Assembly: GCA_023213235.1 (NCBI GenBank)
Contig: CP096137.1
Location: 3,738,951-3,802,950 of the forward strand
DNA: 64,000 nt
Reading direction: 5' to 3'
Origin: Elusimicrobiota bacterium
GTDB taxonomy: Bacteria; Elusimicrobiota; Elusimicrobia; UBA1565; UBA9628
The translations under genes and the position numbers were made by a program. Of the stretch, positions 8,624 to 19,700 are shown in pieces (position 1 is the stretch's first letter; each line of letters starts with the position of its first letter). A model generated the notes under the pieces. It was given only the letters and a program-made list of their open reading frames with translations. It had not been told where the DNA came from and ran no database searches.

Positions 8624-8860
8624 ATGCCGAAAAATATATATGGCGTGACTGTGTTTTCTGCTGGAGAAGTTGCAGACGCTGTTGGTGTGCACCGGCTTAC
8701 TCTTCTCCGCTGGATCCGTGAGGGGAAAATTAAGGATGTCCCCCGTGATCGGAATGGATGGCGAATTTTCTCTCCCGAAGCAGTGGTTCGCATAAAGGCG
8801 TATGCGTATTCTCTCGGCGGTCCGGTTGGCGTTTATCAGCCAGCACCCCCGGACCTCTAA
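8624..8860 (+). CDS. MerR-like helix-turn-helix regulator of the ssp-like operon
   Basis: 78 residues from ATG 8624. Residues about 9-60 (FSAGEVADAVGVHRLTLLRWIREGKI, split here as a MerR/excisionase winged helix with the ENGWRIF-like wing read as RNGWRIFSPEAV) bind DNA. No effector domain follows, so it resembles small MerR-like or excisionase-type regulators. It is the first gene of the rightward operon and lies directly behind the phased repeats. Confidence 0.7.
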   Translation: MPKNIYGVTVFSAGEVADAVGVHRLTLLRWIREGKIKDVPRDRNGWRIFSPEAVVRIKAYAYSLGGPVGVYQPAPPDL

Positions 8861-8923
8861 TGACAAGCCAGTAACTGGGCGTATATGGACATCCCCAGCA
8901 GCTGCAGCGGAGGAACCTTAGCC

Positions 8924-9817
8924 ATGCATTTTGCGGGACACGAAAGTTTTCATATTCGGGAGGGCTGGCTGAGAAAGGGTCTCCTCGCCGTTCAAGGAGA
9001 TCCATTCGTGTTCTCGAAGGAGTATCCCGAGGATATTCTTGGCGTTGGGCACAACATGGTTAGCGCCATTCGGTACTGGCTACGTGCTTGCGGCCTAGCG
9101 AATGGGTTAAAGGCTGAGCGTGGGCCGAAGAACGCGCTGGCATTCGAGCTGACTCCTTTGGCGAATCGCATTCTTAAGGTGGACCCATATTTTGAGGACG
9201 ATCAGACTTGGGCGCTTCTTCACTATCAGCTTGCCACAAATCGGGACTTCGCCACGACTTGGTACTGGACGTTCAACAAGCTTACTGCGAGACAGTTTGA
9301 CCAAGAACTGGTGGTCAACTCTCTAAAGGCGTTCATCGCGTCTCAAGTAAAGACTCGCCTCTCCGACTCATCGCTTGAGCGGGATTTCTATTGTTTGACG
9401 CGGACCTATTCGACGGATGCGGATAGCGATGTTAGCCCCGAAGACTCCCTGGACTGCCCGATGAGCCGCCTCAACCTTGTCGAGCATTTGCCGAGCACCA
9501 AGGTATTCCGGATGATGGCGCCAAAATTGGAGTCATTGACGCCGCCCATCTTTTATCACTGCCTACTCCAGTACAGAGAGAGCAAGGGCATCACGTCGCC
9601 GACGCTTTCCTTTCAGGAGGTCTTGCGTGGTGAGCTTAGCCCCGGGCGAGTTTTCAACTTCGACGCAGAAACCCTTTTCGAGCATCTCAGTCGGCTCTCG
9701 AAGGTTCGGTTGCTCGACTACAGTAAAGCGGCGGGACTTAATACCATAACGCTGATAGAGACGAAGAGGGACCGGGTGCTTTCCGAGTACTACGCGCATG
9801 GAGGGGTTCTAGCGTGA
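8924..9817 (+). CDS. sspB: DUF4007 protein, SspB-like phosphorothioation component
   Basis: 297 residues from ATG 8924, chosen because MHFAGHESFHIREGWLRKGL is the standard DUF4007 N-terminus and an AGCGGAGGA ribosome site precedes it. DUF4007 is the family of the SspB component of the single-strand phosphorothioate system SspABCD, where SspB acts as the DNA nickase and SspC/SspD/SspA supply ATPase, ATP pyrophosphatase and sulfur. Here it overlaps the ATPase gene by four bases, in the order expected for sspBCD. The symbol rests on family plus gene order; the reaction is not visible in the sequence itself. Confidence 0.7.
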   Translation: MHFAGHESFHIREGWLRKGLLAVQGDPFVFSKEYPEDILGVGHNMVSAIRYWLRACGLANGLKAERGPKNALAFELTPLANRILKVDPYFEDDQTWALLHYQLATNRDFATTWYWTFNKLTARQFDQELVVNSLKAFIASQVKTRLSDSSLERDFYCLTRTYSTDADSDVSPEDSLDCPMSRLNLVEHLPSTKVFRMMAPKLESLTPPIFYHCLLQYRESKGITSPTLSFQEVLRGELSPGRVFNFDAETLFEHLSRLSKVRLLDYSKAAGLNTITLIETKRDRVLSEYYAHGGVLA

Positions 9818-12800
9818 AACATGCAGCGCCGACCTCGCACGGGACCCCATTCTTCCGGCCGCCACAGCGTCCCTACAGGTCGATTAACATTGCTCTCGAT
9901 TTGGATGATCCCGACGCGCTCTCCACTTATGTCCCAACGGCTAAGTCAGTCGCGGTCTTCCGTCAAATTCTCGATGGTCTCCGGGACGGTCGCCAGGATC
10001 GAGCCAGCGCGGTCGTAGCTCCTTACGGCAGCGGAAAGTCGTCCCTACTCCTTCTTCTGCAGGTGGCGCTCGAGCAGAGGCCGCAGTGGGCGGGCGTTCT
10101 CGGGCGGATCCGTAACCGCGTTGCGCAAATCGAGCCTGGTGTTGCGGAGGCCTTAGTCAGAACGACGCGGGCGACCAAGCAGCTGGTCGTTTCTCTCTCG
10201 GGCCATACGGGTCCGCTTAAGGACTGCTATAAGGACGCGATTGTGGCAGCGATGGAGCGCGCAAAAATTGAAGTTCGAATATCTCAGGGAAAACGTGGGC
10301 GACCGGCCACGAACGAATTCCGTTTTGAGATCGCATCCCTTGGGGACGACTTGGCTGTTCTTGTCGCAGCCCTGCGGGAGAGAGGGTATGATGGCCTATT
10401 CTTCATACACGACGAATTCGGAAAGGTTCTAGAGAATTCCGCGGTTGGCGGGGCGTCCCAGGATCTTTTCTTCGTGCAGAGCTTGGCGGAGGTCTGCAAT
10501 CGTCCCAAGAAGGCGGACGTCAACCTACTTCTTTCTCTTCATCAGGGCTTTTCTCAATACGCGAACAAGCTGCCGGCTCACGTCAGGGCAGAATGGACCA
10601 AGGTCGAAGGTCGTTTTCGACAGATTGCGTTCATCGAAGATAGCGAGCAGGTTTATGAGCTCATCTCGCTTGCCGTAGAGTCCGTCCGATCCGAGCGCTT
10701 TAAAGAAATTGAGCGACGTGTAACGGATTCCGCCGCGGCGCATGCCCTCGCAGCAAAGCGAACCCCCTTCTTTGCCAAGCTCTCTGCACCAGACAAGTTG
10801 TCGCGGTTCCTGAGCGCTGCGTTTCCCCTGGATCCCGGCGCGTTATTCGTTCTCCCGCGCCTTTCTGCGCGCCTCGCTCAGAACGAGCGAACGCTGTTCC
10901 ATTTCCTTCTTGGATCGGACCAGACTTGCCTTGTTCCCATGCTAGAAGATCGGCTGCCGACTGGAAGCGACCTGCGCCATGTTCGTGTCGCCGACCTGTT
11001 CGACTACTTCGCGGACCTTATGCGCCAGGACACGGGCACGGGGGGACCTACAAGCGATGGGTAGAGGTTACGGCTTCCTTGCAAAGGACGACCGATCCGC
11101 TCGAGAGTGAGATCCTAAAGACAGTTGGTATTTTGAGTCTTGTCTCGCACGAAGCGGGAGTCCCGCTCAATGAGGAAGTGCTGACCCTTTGTCTTGGTGG
11201 GCTTGGTGACGAGCGCAAGGGCGCGATACGCAAGGCACTGGGACGGCTTACGTCGCGAAAGGCGTTACTCTTCCGCAAGCACACCGATGAATTCCGAATT
11301 TGGGAAGGCTCTGACGTTGACCTCCAATCGTTGGTGCGCCAGCGGATGGCTGAAAAGGATGCGCATTTCCATCCGATTCCGTTCCTCCAAAAACACTTTA
11401 GGGCCGCTTACGTTTCCGCTCGCCGATACAATGACGACAATGCGATAAATCGCTTCTTCGAGGGCCACTTCTGCACGGTGCCGGAGCTCGTCGAGTATCG
11501 TCGGCAAGACGTTGCCGATCCCCCGCAAGGAGTTGATGGGAAAATCTATTACGTCTTGGCGGATAGCGAGCGTGAAATCTTTGCGGCGCGCGCGGCGGCC
11601 CAGGGCGTTAGAAATCCCCGCGTCCTTTTCTCTATACCTTCACGCCCGCAGAGGCTCCGCGAGTCACTTCTTGAGCTCTCAGTCCTTTACGATCTCCTAA
11701 TTGACGCGGATTTCCTGTCGCAAGATCCCCTGCTTCGAAAGGAGGTCTCCCAGCTCGCTGATGATGTCATCACGCATACCCGCCGGCTCCTTGCCGGACT
11801 GAATGACCCGAGGCTCGGCCAGTCTAGCTGGTTCCACAACGGTAAAGAGATCCGAGGGCTCGGTCACCCGAAGGATATTAGCCGGCTAGTCTCCGATATT
11901 TGCGCCGAGACGTTTTCCGCGACTCCGCGATTTTTGAACGAGATCGTCAACCGCAAGGAGCCTTCTGCCGTCATCGTCAATGCCCGCCGAAAGCTAATGC
12001 GTGCGATGATCGAGAAGATGGGAATGGCGGATTTCGGTCTGACCGGGCACGGTCCGGATATGTCCATCCACCGAGCCCTGCTTCTGAACACGGGGTTATA
12101 TCAGCGCAAGCCCGGAGGAGAAATATGGGGCTTTTCCTCCATCGATGACATCAAGGACCATAAGCTGCAAAAGGTCCTCAAGACTATTGATGACTTCCTG
12201 CTCAACACAACCGATGCGCCAAAGGATTTTGAGGGACTGGTCCGGGTCTTAGTCGCTCCGCCGTTTGGCCTTCGCCCGGGCGTCATTCCCGTCCTCCTTT
12301 GTGCGGTGGTTCTTGGGTACTCGCGCGGCCTTTCATTGCTCGATGACAACATTTATGTCCAGGATCTTAAGCCCGAGCTCTTTGACAGGATTATCACTGA
12401 CACGGCGAAGATCAAGGTTCAGTGTACCGACTTCCCGGTGCATCTACTCAACTACGTCAATCGGCTTCGCCAGGTGTTTGTTCGCCTTGGGAAGCAGCAG
12501 AAGCCCGCAACTCATCGTGATCCGGTCCGGGCCGCAGTCGAGGCGATGTATCACTGGGTTCATCAGCTCACGCCTTTTTCAATGGCGACTCAGGCGTTGC
12601 CGCCGAATGTCCTCGCCTTTAGGGGTGCGCTCACGAAGGCGACCGATCCTGTAGCGCTTCTGATGGAGAATCTGCCGCGGCTATTTAAAGGCGACCGCGG
12701 TGACAGTGCGATAACAGCGCGCAATGTCGACAGCTTGGTGGCCGAAATAGAGGCCAGCGCGAAAGCCCTGATGGCCTGTCCGGATAGCGCGATCGTTGCC

Positions 12801-13334
12801 ACTCGGCGGGTTCTCGAGGACGCATTTGTTGAAGAGCGCCCTTGCCGCGATCTGCGGAAGCATTTGGGCGCCTGGGTCCGAGCGTTGCCCCGGGACATCC
12901 TCGACTACTTGACCGATCCCCTGGCTGCGGGTTTCGTTTCAAGGACACGCACCGCGTATCAGAGCGACGAGCAGCTTGTGGAGTCCCTCGCGGCTCTTGT
13001 CGTCGGGCAATCAATCGGGTTTTGGGACGATTCGAGCATCAAACGATTCGAGGTCGGTATTTTGTCGATTCATCGCGTCCTCACTGAGACTGCGGCCCTC
13101 TTGAGCATGCGAGGCCAGGCTACGAGCGATCGTGGGTCTGATTACCTCTCATTTGTAGTCCATAAGGGTGGAAAGGAATATTGCCGGGCAGTCGTCGCTG
13201 ATGAACAGCTGACTCCTAAGGGCCGTGACTTGAAGGAGCGCATTTCCACTTTATTAGAGCAGTACGAGAAAGAGTTGAATCCTCACGAAGCTCAGCGGTT
13301 GCTCCTCCAGCTGATCAGGAAGGTATCTAAATGA
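9814..13334 (+). CDS. sspC: SspC-like large P-loop ATPase (frame break at 11040-11045)
   Basis: About 1,174 residues once one G is restored in a run of six G. Walker A APYGSGKSS (about residues 68-76) and a Walker-B-like FFIHDEFGK (about 196-204) lie in the N-terminal third; the rest is helical with no other recognised domain. Coupled by start/stop overlap to sspB upstream and sspD downstream. SspC is the ATPase of the phosphorothioation complex. Assignment is by position, size and P-loop. Confidence 0.65.
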
Positions 13335-14158
13335 GTAACCCTGCCAGCGTTCCCGGCCGCCGAGAGCGTCACATCCTCAGTCTTTCAGGTGGGAAGGATA
13401 GCAGCGCGCTCGCTGTCTACATGAAGGGCAAGGTCGCCGGCATGGAGTATGTTTTCTGCGATACGGGGGCCGAGCTGCGTGAGACGTACGCATACCTGGA
13501 TCGGCTTGAAAAATATCTCGGCGAGCCTATTGTGAGGCTAAATTCAGGAAAGCCATTCGAATACTGGCTCGATGTGAACTCCGGATATCTCCCGTCGCCG
13601 CGAGCTCGTTGGTGCACAAAAGTTATGAAGATCGTTCCCTTCGAGAACTACGTGGGGGATGATATCGTTCATAGCTACATCGGCATTCGCGCCGACGAGA
13701 ATCGCGAGGGCTACGTCTCGACGAAGACGAGCATCATCCCAAAGTATCCATTTAAAGAGGACGGTATTCGCAAGGCGGACGTTATGCGGATTCTGGAGAA
13801 GAGCGGCCTCGGCATTCCCGAGTATTATCAGTGGCGATCGCGTTCAGGATGCTACTTTTGTTTCTTTCAGCAGAAGAACGAGTGGGTCGGCCTGCTGGAA
13901 AATCACCCAGATCTTTTCGAGCGCTCCAAGAAATTCGAGAAAGTTGAACCTTCCCAGGGAAAATATTTCACCTGGGTCGCAGGTCGGACCCTGGACCATA
14001 TTGAGGAAAATAAGGAGTCGATCAAAGAGAAGGCTGAAGCGGCACGGGCGGCGAAACTTGCGCGAGCCAAGCCCAGCACGCTGTTCGAGCTCTTTGGTAC
14101 CGCCCCGGTTGAGGTCGATGACGATCCGGGTGATGGGTGTGTCGTCTGCCACGTCTAA
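13331..14158 (+). CDS. sspD: DndC/SspD-like PP-loop ATP pyrophosphatase
   Basis: 275 residues of the PAPS-reductase/adenine-nucleotide alpha-hydrolase superfamily. The PP-loop LSGGKDSS is at residues 18-25. Cysteines at RARWCTKV, SGCYFCFF and the terminal GCVVCHV could ligate an iron-sulfur cluster, as in DndC. The family activates the DNA backbone by adenylation before sulfur insertion. Its ATG overlaps the ATPase stop and its own stop overlaps the cysteine desulfurase start, so all are translated together. Confidence 0.8.
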   Translation: MSNPASVPGRRERHILSLSGGKDSSALAVYMKGKVAGMEYVFCDTGAELRETYAYLDRLEKYLGEPIVRLNSGKPFEYWLDVNSGYLPSPRARWCTKVMKIVPFENYVGDDIVHSYIGIRADENREGYVSTKTSIIPKYPFKEDGIRKADVMRILEKSGLGIPEYYQWRSRSGCYFCFFQQKNEWVGLLENHPDLFERSKKFEKVEPSQGKYFTWVAGRTLDHIEENKESIKEKAEAARAAKLARAKPSTLFELFGTAPVEVDDDPGDGCVVCHV

Positions 14159-15320
14159 TGCGGTCGGTCTATCTAGACTATAACGCGACTGCTCCGGTCT
14201 TGCCGGACGTTTCCGCGCACCTCGTTGAATGGTCCGCCCGCCTCGGGGCAAACCCTTCCAGCATTCACTCGTCCGGGCGAGTGGCGCGCGAGGCGATTGA
14301 AGCAGCCCGCGAAACTTTGGGCGACCGGTTAAACGTTGAGCGTCCTGATAGCCTCTTCTTCGTCGGTTCTGCAACGGAAGCCAACGCACTTGCCCTCGAA
14401 GGACAGATATCAGGTCCCTCTAAGCGGCGGCGTGTGCTGTGTAGTGCTATCGAGCATCCGTCGGTGATCCGGACTATGGAGGCGCTTGCCAAGCGCCACG
14501 ATCTAGACTTTCAGAGCATTCCCGTTACGGCCGCGGGCTGCATAGACCTTGCCGCTGCGCGAACCCTGATTGCCCCGGATGTGTTGATCTGCGCGGTGAT
14601 GCTGGTCAATAATGAGATTGGCACGATTCAGCCCATCCAGGAAATCGCTGCCTTATGTAGGGCAAGCGGCGTTTCGCTTCACATCGACGCGGTACAGGGT
14701 GTCGGAAAACTCCCCATCGACGTCCAGGAACTTGGTGCTGACACCCTCGTTCTCGCCGGTCACAAGATTGGCGGCCTCCGAGGCTCCGCGTTGTTATATG
14801 TCCGGCCGGGCCTTCAATTGAATCCACTCTTTTTGGGGGCAAGCAGGAGCGTGGTCTGCGTCCGGGAACAGAGAACACGCTATCCATCCTATCGTTGCTG
14901 ACGGCATTCGAACATGCCGAACGGATACGCCCTGCCCTCGTTAAACGGCTGACGACTCTCCGGGATGAATTCGAACGCGTCGTCTTGACTGCCGGGCTAG
15001 AAGCCCAAGTTAATGGTCAGACCTCACCGCGAGTTTGCAATACAAGTTCGGTCTGCTTTCGGGGTGCCGACAGCTTTGCCATGGTTCAGGCGCTCGACAG
15101 TCTCGGCGTCCAGTGCTCATCTGGAAGTGCCTGTGCGTCTGGTGCTGTATCGCCCTCTCCGGTTCTTCTTTCAATGGGTTTGAGTCGCGAGGCGGCGTTC
15201 TCCTCCATCCGTTTCTCCACGGGGTGGGGAACCGAGGAGCTCGATCTGACCGCTGCTGCTCAGGCTATCCCTAACGCTCTTGTGCGTGCGCGCCATCTTA
15301 CGGCCACGGAATCGGCATGA
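14158..15320 (+). CDS. sspA: Cysteine desulfurase, SspA/DndA/IscS-like (frame break at 14835-14839)
   Basis: Begins YLDYNATAP, the family signature. The pyridoxal-phosphate lysine is in VLAGHKIGG, and the persulfide-forming cysteine is in SSGSACASG near 15130. One G is missing in a run of five; restoring it yields KQERGLRPGTENT, which is conserved in the family, and about 388 residues. It supplies sulfur for phosphorothioation. Overlaps sspD by one base and the next gene by ATGA. A dedicated sspA in the operon means the system need not rely on housekeeping IscS. Confidence 0.85.
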
Positions 15321-16315
15321 TTCATTTCTCCAAACTCCACCAGACGCTTGATACTGCTATTAAAGGTGCCGGCCGAAGCGTTGAACTTTTCTCTCCATAC
15401 ATTTCAGTGGCGATGCTGGAGCGACTTCCGTTGGTCGGGGCGGCTGAGCGAAAGGTTACGATCGTGACGAGCTGGCGTCTCACAGATCTAATGTTCGGGG
15501 CTTCGGATCCCAAGCTCTTCGATTATTGTCGCCAGAACGGCATCTTCTTGTTCGTTAACCAGAAATTGCACCTCAAGTCGTTCTTGCTAGATGGGAAACG
15601 CTTGTTCACGGGATCGGCCAATCTAACGCTCCGGGGTCTGGGCGCGATCGACCAGCACAACCATGAGACGCTCGTGGAGGTTGCGGAGGCGCCCGAGGAC
15701 TACCTGCTCTTCCTCTCTCGAATTAAGCAAGAATCGACTCTAGTGACGGAGTCCCTTTCAAAGAAACTTGAAGCACTCTTTTTCCAGGGACTTGAACTGC
15801 CGCCAATGGACCAGCTGAAGCAGCTGGAGAAAATGCAGTCAGGCGTCGACGACCTGCTCCAGCAGGAGAAGCAAGGTGCATTTCTGATTTCGCAGCTCCC
15901 GATGAGCCGCTCCATCGATGACCTCTTCGCCGTTTTCATGGGAGGGCACGGTGACGATGAACAAATTCAGGCCACTGCGCGTCATGATATCGCGAACTAC
16001 GATCTCGCGGCATTGAAAACGTTGAGCAATGTCGAATTTCGAGCCCAGCTTGCGACACGTTTCTTTGCGCAACCATTCGTTTCGGCGCTCTGTGCTTTCA
16101 TTGATCGCCCTCGCCGTTTCGGAGAAATCAAAGAGTGGGTCCAGCGCCGCTGCACCGATGTTCCTGTGCCATCCCGACGAGATCTTACAGGTAACGTCCA
16201 GGTCCTATATCAGTGGCTCGTTGACCTGGGCCCCGATCGTTTTGAGGTGAGGCGGCCGCAGCACACAGAGTTAATTTGCCCCAAATCTGCCCTGTCTAAT
16301 GCGCGGGCGTCCTAG
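15317..16315 (+). CDS. Phospholipase-D-superfamily nuclease in the effector cassette
   Basis: 332 residues with a single HKD motif, KLHLKSFLLDGKRLFTGSANLT (H-x-K-x4-D then GSxN), about residues 86-108. Single-HKD members act as dimers, usually as nucleases or DNA-end processing enzymes. The C-terminal half is helical without recognised domain. It abuts the helicase gene (stop 16315, start 16316), and HKD plus DEAH helicase combinations are known restriction modules beside dnd genes. No signal peptide, so cytoplasmic. Confidence 0.75.
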   Translation: MIHFSKLHQTLDTAIKGAGRSVELFSPYISVAMLERLPLVGAAERKVTIVTSWRLTDLMFGASDPKLFDYCRQNGIFLFVNQKLHLKSFLLDGKRLFTGSANLTLRGLGAIDQHNHETLVEVAEAPEDYLLFLSRIKQESTLVTESLSKKLEALFFQGLELPPMDQLKQLEKMQSGVDDLLQQEKQGAFLISQLPMSRSIDDLFAVFMGGHGDDEQIQATARHDIANYDLAALKTLSNVEFRAQLATRFFAQPFVSALCAFIDRPRRFGEIKEWVQRRCTDVPVPSRRDLTGNVQVLYQWLVDLGPDRFEVRRPQHTELICPKSALSNARAS

Positions 16316-17992
16316 ATGCCGCCACAGCTAGTGGAGCGACTTGAGGGGCTGGGTGCACCCGACTTGCAAACCTTGCTGGGGAAGGATCTTGTTCGGAATC
16401 TTCCTCTTCTTCAGCAATCAGCCGACGACAGCTATCAATCCGAGAGGCATCTCGCGTCCCTTCTAATGGGCAAGTATCGAAGCGGCTTGCTCGGAGAGGA
16501 CGCAGTGCGGAAAGAGCTCCTTAAAACTCTCACCGACGAGGAGATTAGGCAGCTGTTTTTGGACAGTGCCACGGCGCAGCCTATTCCCTATGCCCGTCCG
16601 GAGGCACTCCGGATTCTATCCCCTCTGCCTTTTAGTGGCGAATACGCGCGGGGCCTAATAGAGATCTTGGGGCTGGATGATTCTTATCTTCCACAGCCAA
16701 ATGAGCGTCCGATTCCATTCGAGGTAGTTCAGGTCCAGTGGCCGAATTACCAGCTTCATCCATACCAGCGGAATGTATGCGACAAGATATTTGACGCAGC
16801 CAAAGCTGGAGAAAAGAGGCTTCTTGTCCATATGCCGACCGGTGCCGGGAAAACCCGCACCACGCTTGAGGCGATCATCGCCGCTTGGCAGGCGGAGGGC
16901 GCCACGGATTCGTTCGTCATCTGGCTTGCCCCTAGCATGGAACTCTGCGAGCAAGCCGCGGGTACTCTGCGAGCACTGTGGCCTCACCGAGGTCAGCGCC
17001 CGCTGACCGTACACCGGGTTTGGCGGACGGTTCGGCCAGATCTTGACCTCGACACGAACGGCTTCGTTATCGCTTCAACTAGCACCCTGAACGCATTGCT
17101 TAATGGAACGGCCGAAGAGCGCGATATTGTGAGGACCTTGCGCAAGCGCGCTTTCTGCGTCGTCTTCGATGAAGCCCACCATGCCTTGGCCAAAACCTAC
17201 CACACTCTCGTGGAATCCCTCGTCGGTGAGAACCGCGCTTCTGGTTGGGTCCCGTCATTGATCGGATTGACGGCAACTCCTGGCCGAGGAGTCACCCAGG
17301 AAAGCAACCTGGCGCTAGCGGAGGTGTTCGGCGGGAACAAGGTGACCATCGACATTGGGCAACTTCCCGACGCGCTGCCCGATGAAACCCCAATTGCATA
17401 CCTTCAGCGACAGAGCTACCTCGCTCGACTAAAGCACTACGAGCTCGATACTGGTGTCGAGATCACCGCGGTTGAACAGCAGGAGCAGGGGAAAGACATC
17501 CCGCGTGCTGCACTCAGAGATCTTTCTTCGAATATCGACCGCAACAAATTGCTGGTGGCTGCAATCAAGCGCGAGGTTGAGGATAAGAGGCCTGCGTTGA
17601 TTTTCACCTGCGGCACGGAGCACTCCCGAATCCTCTCTGCGATTCTCGGCTATCAGGGGATTAACGCTGTTGCCATTGAGTCCAACACCCCGGCGCATGT
17701 GCGAGCGCGTGCGATCGAAGGTTTCAAGAAGGCTGATGGGAGCGTGCCGGTCCTTCTCAACTACGATATTCTATCAACCGGCTTTGATGCACCAGCCCTC
17801 CGAACATTGATCGTTGCTCGGCCAATATTTTCAGTGATCCTGTATTCGCAGATTCTGGGCCGCGCATTGCGAGGTCCTAAGATGGGCGGTCAAGCCGAAT
17901 GTCGTGTCATTGACTTGCGTGATAATTTCGAGCGCATTCCGGGTGTTGACCATGCGTTCAGCTACTTCGACGAATTCTGGAGGCCAGCATGA
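16316..17992 (+). CDS. DEAD/DEAH-box helicase, putative phosphorothioation restriction subunit
   Basis: 558 residues, superfamily 2. Walker A MPTGAGKTRTT, motif II VVFDEAHHA, motif III GLTATPGR, and motif VI QILGRALRG are intact. About 145 residues of unassigned sequence precede the helicase core. With the upstream HKD gene it resembles the restriction component linked to DNA phosphorothioation. It may also correspond to one of SspF, SspG or SspH; mapping needs a profile search. Its stop overlaps the GHKL gene start (ATGA). Confidence 0.8.
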   Translation: MPPQLVERLEGLGAPDLQTLLGKDLVRNLPLLQQSADDSYQSERHLASLLMGKYRSGLLGEDAVRKELLKTLTDEEIRQLFLDSATAQPIPYARPEALRILSPLPFSGEYARGLIEILGLDDSYLPQPNERPIPFEVVQVQWPNYQLHPYQRNVCDKIFDAAKAGEKRLLVHMPTGAGKTRTTLEAIIAAWQAEGATDSFVIWLAPSMELCEQAAGTLRALWPHRGQRPLTVHRVWRTVRPDLDLDTNGFVIASTSTLNALLNGTAEERDIVRTLRKRAFCVVFDEAHHALAKTYHTLVESLVGENRASGWVPSLIGLTATPGRGVTQESNLALAEVFGGNKVTIDIGQLPDALPDETPIAYLQRQSYLARLKHYELDTGVEITAVEQQEQGKDIPRAALRDLSSNIDRNKLLVAAIKREVEDKRPALIFTCGTEHSRILSAILGYQGINAVAIESNTPAHVRARAIEGFKKADGSVPVLLNYDILSTGFDAPALRTLIVARPIFSVILYSQILGRALRGPKMGGQAECRVIDLRDNFERIPGVDHAFSYFDEFWRPA

Positions 17993-19695
17993 GTTCCGCA
18001 ATCTTCCCTGCCGCGAGAGCAATCGACTCTTATCGCAATTCCGGCTATAAGCACAGCGCAAGCGCTGTCGCGGAGCTGGTCGATAATAGCTATGAGGCCA
18101 AGGCGAAAAACGTTTGGATCATAGTCACTGAAGGGGTGAAGAAGGGCGGGCAGCGAGAGGTTCGCTGCATCGAGAATTTATACGTCGTTGATGATGGTAT
18201 CGGGATGGATAAGGAAACGCTCGCCCTGTCACTCCAATTCGGCGGAGGCACTAGAACCGGGATGGCTACCCGAGAGCGCGGCCTTGGTCGCTTTGGCATG
18301 GGTCTTCCCAACGCCTCGGTCTCCCAGTGCAAACGAGTCTCCGTATATTCCGCGGATTCAAACAACAAATATCTCACGACGTATCTAGACGTGGACGAGA
18401 TAAAAGGTGGAAAGCAGGAGGAAGTTCCGGCACCGAAGAAGGCCGATATCGACGACCTGCTTGGGTCCTTCCTGGATGGCTCGCGCCCCGCAGTCGGAAC
18501 AACGGTCCATTGGTCCAAGATCGACCGCTTTGACATTCGGCGCACGTCTGTGTTCTTCGAGCATCTTGCATTCGAATTAGGACGTCGCTATCGACACATG
18601 ATCTCTGAGGGTAAGCTAAAAATACACTTGATCTCTGAGGAGTTTAAGGAACGCAGCTGCATAGTGAAGCCCGTCGACCCTCTGTTTCTCATGGCGCCTA
18701 GCCAGGCGCCCAACTATGAAACTAAGCCTGCCTTTGAGGTCCGTGGAGATGGTGCGTATAAGAAGGTGCAATTCCCGGAATCCGGGAAACCGATAGGTTA
18801 CCTCTACTTCAAGTTTTCGAAGGCCCCCGCCGATGTTCGGCAGCTTGGCGGTGCATCCCGCTTCGGCAAGTTCGCCGACGAAAATACCGGTATTTCGATC
18901 CTGCGCAATTGGAGAGAGATCGACTTCGGCGATTTCGGCGTCTACGACTATGACGACCGTAATCGCTGGTGGGGCGCTGAGATCAACTTCGATCCGACTC
19001 TAGACGAGTTTATGGGTGTGAACTTCCTGAAGCAGGGAGTTCGGTTTCGAGCCAAGGACAAGCCTAAAGATCAATTTGACGAAAACCAGACTGTCGAGCT
19101 GTGGGCATTGATTACGCAAGTGCTCAAAGAGCAAATTGGCCCAATGATTAAAGAGATCAAGGCCGAGGGTCGCCCCCGCACGAAGGCAGGCCCAGGAGGT
19201 GGTGCTGCTCCCAAGATCGCTACCGACAGCATAAACCAATCGGGAACCCCGACGCTGACTGAAGAGAAGGATAAAGAACAGCCGCGGCCCGAGGGTGATA
19301 AGATCGCCGCTGTTGCTGCTGCGTTGAATGCAAACGCCGATGACCCGGAGATGAAACAAACCCTCAAGGAGATGCTCGCGAAGGGTTTTCAAATGCATCT
19401 AACTGAGGGTCGTTGGGAAGGTCCGATCTTTCTCTCGGTAAAGCGCGAAGGAAATCAGTCTATCGTACAGCTCAACCAAGATCATCCTTTTTATTCGGCG
19501 TTCTACGAGCCCGTTAGGCAGAGTGCTGATGACCACTCAATTACGGCCTTGGATCTCCTGCTCCTTTCGTTTATCGGCGCGCAGGAAACGGATCGCCTGA
19601 ATGCGAAGTTCTACGACCATGTTCGTGAGAAATGGGGGGCAAAGTTGCGGGAGTTCCTCGAGGCGCTCGCTGAAGGAGAGAGTCGCGCAGCCTAA
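17989..19695 (+). CDS. GHKL (HSP90/MutL/MORC-like) ATPase in the effector cassette
   Basis: 568 residues. N-box AELVDNSYEA (about 26-35), G1 DDGIGMD and G2 GLGRFGMGLPNAS give a complete Bergerat ATP-binding fold. No histidine-kinase dimerisation box is present, so it is a conformational ATPase rather than a sensor kinase. A low-complexity Lys/Gly/Pro linker (about 395-435) separates a C-terminal domain. MORC-like ATPases clamp DNA; in this operon it may sense or topologically trap unmodified DNA. That role is inference. Confidence 0.75.
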   Translation: MSSAIFPAARAIDSYRNSGYKHSASAVAELVDNSYEAKAKNVWIIVTEGVKKGGQREVRCIENLYVVDDGIGMDKETLALSLQFGGGTRTGMATRERGLGRFGMGLPNASVSQCKRVSVYSADSNNKYLTTYLDVDEIKGGKQEEVPAPKKADIDDLLGSFLDGSRPAVGTTVHWSKIDRFDIRRTSVFFEHLAFELGRRYRHMISEGKLKIHLISEEFKERSCIVKPVDPLFLMAPSQAPNYETKPAFEVRGDGAYKKVQFPESGKPIGYLYFKFSKAPADVRQLGGASRFGKFADENTGISILRNWREIDFGDFGVYDYDDRNRWWGAEINFDPTLDEFMGVNFLKQGVRFRAKDKPKDQFDENQTVELWALITQVLKEQIGPMIKEIKAEGRPRTKAGPGGGAAPKIATDSINQSGTPTLTEEKDKEQPRPEGDKIAAVAAALNANADDPEMKQTLKEMLAKGFQMHLTEGRWEGPIFLSVKREGNQSIVQLNQDHPFYSAFYEPVRQSADDHSITALDLLLLSFIGAQETDRLNAKFYDHVREKWGAKLREFLEALAEGESRAA

Positions 19696-19700
19696 GTACA

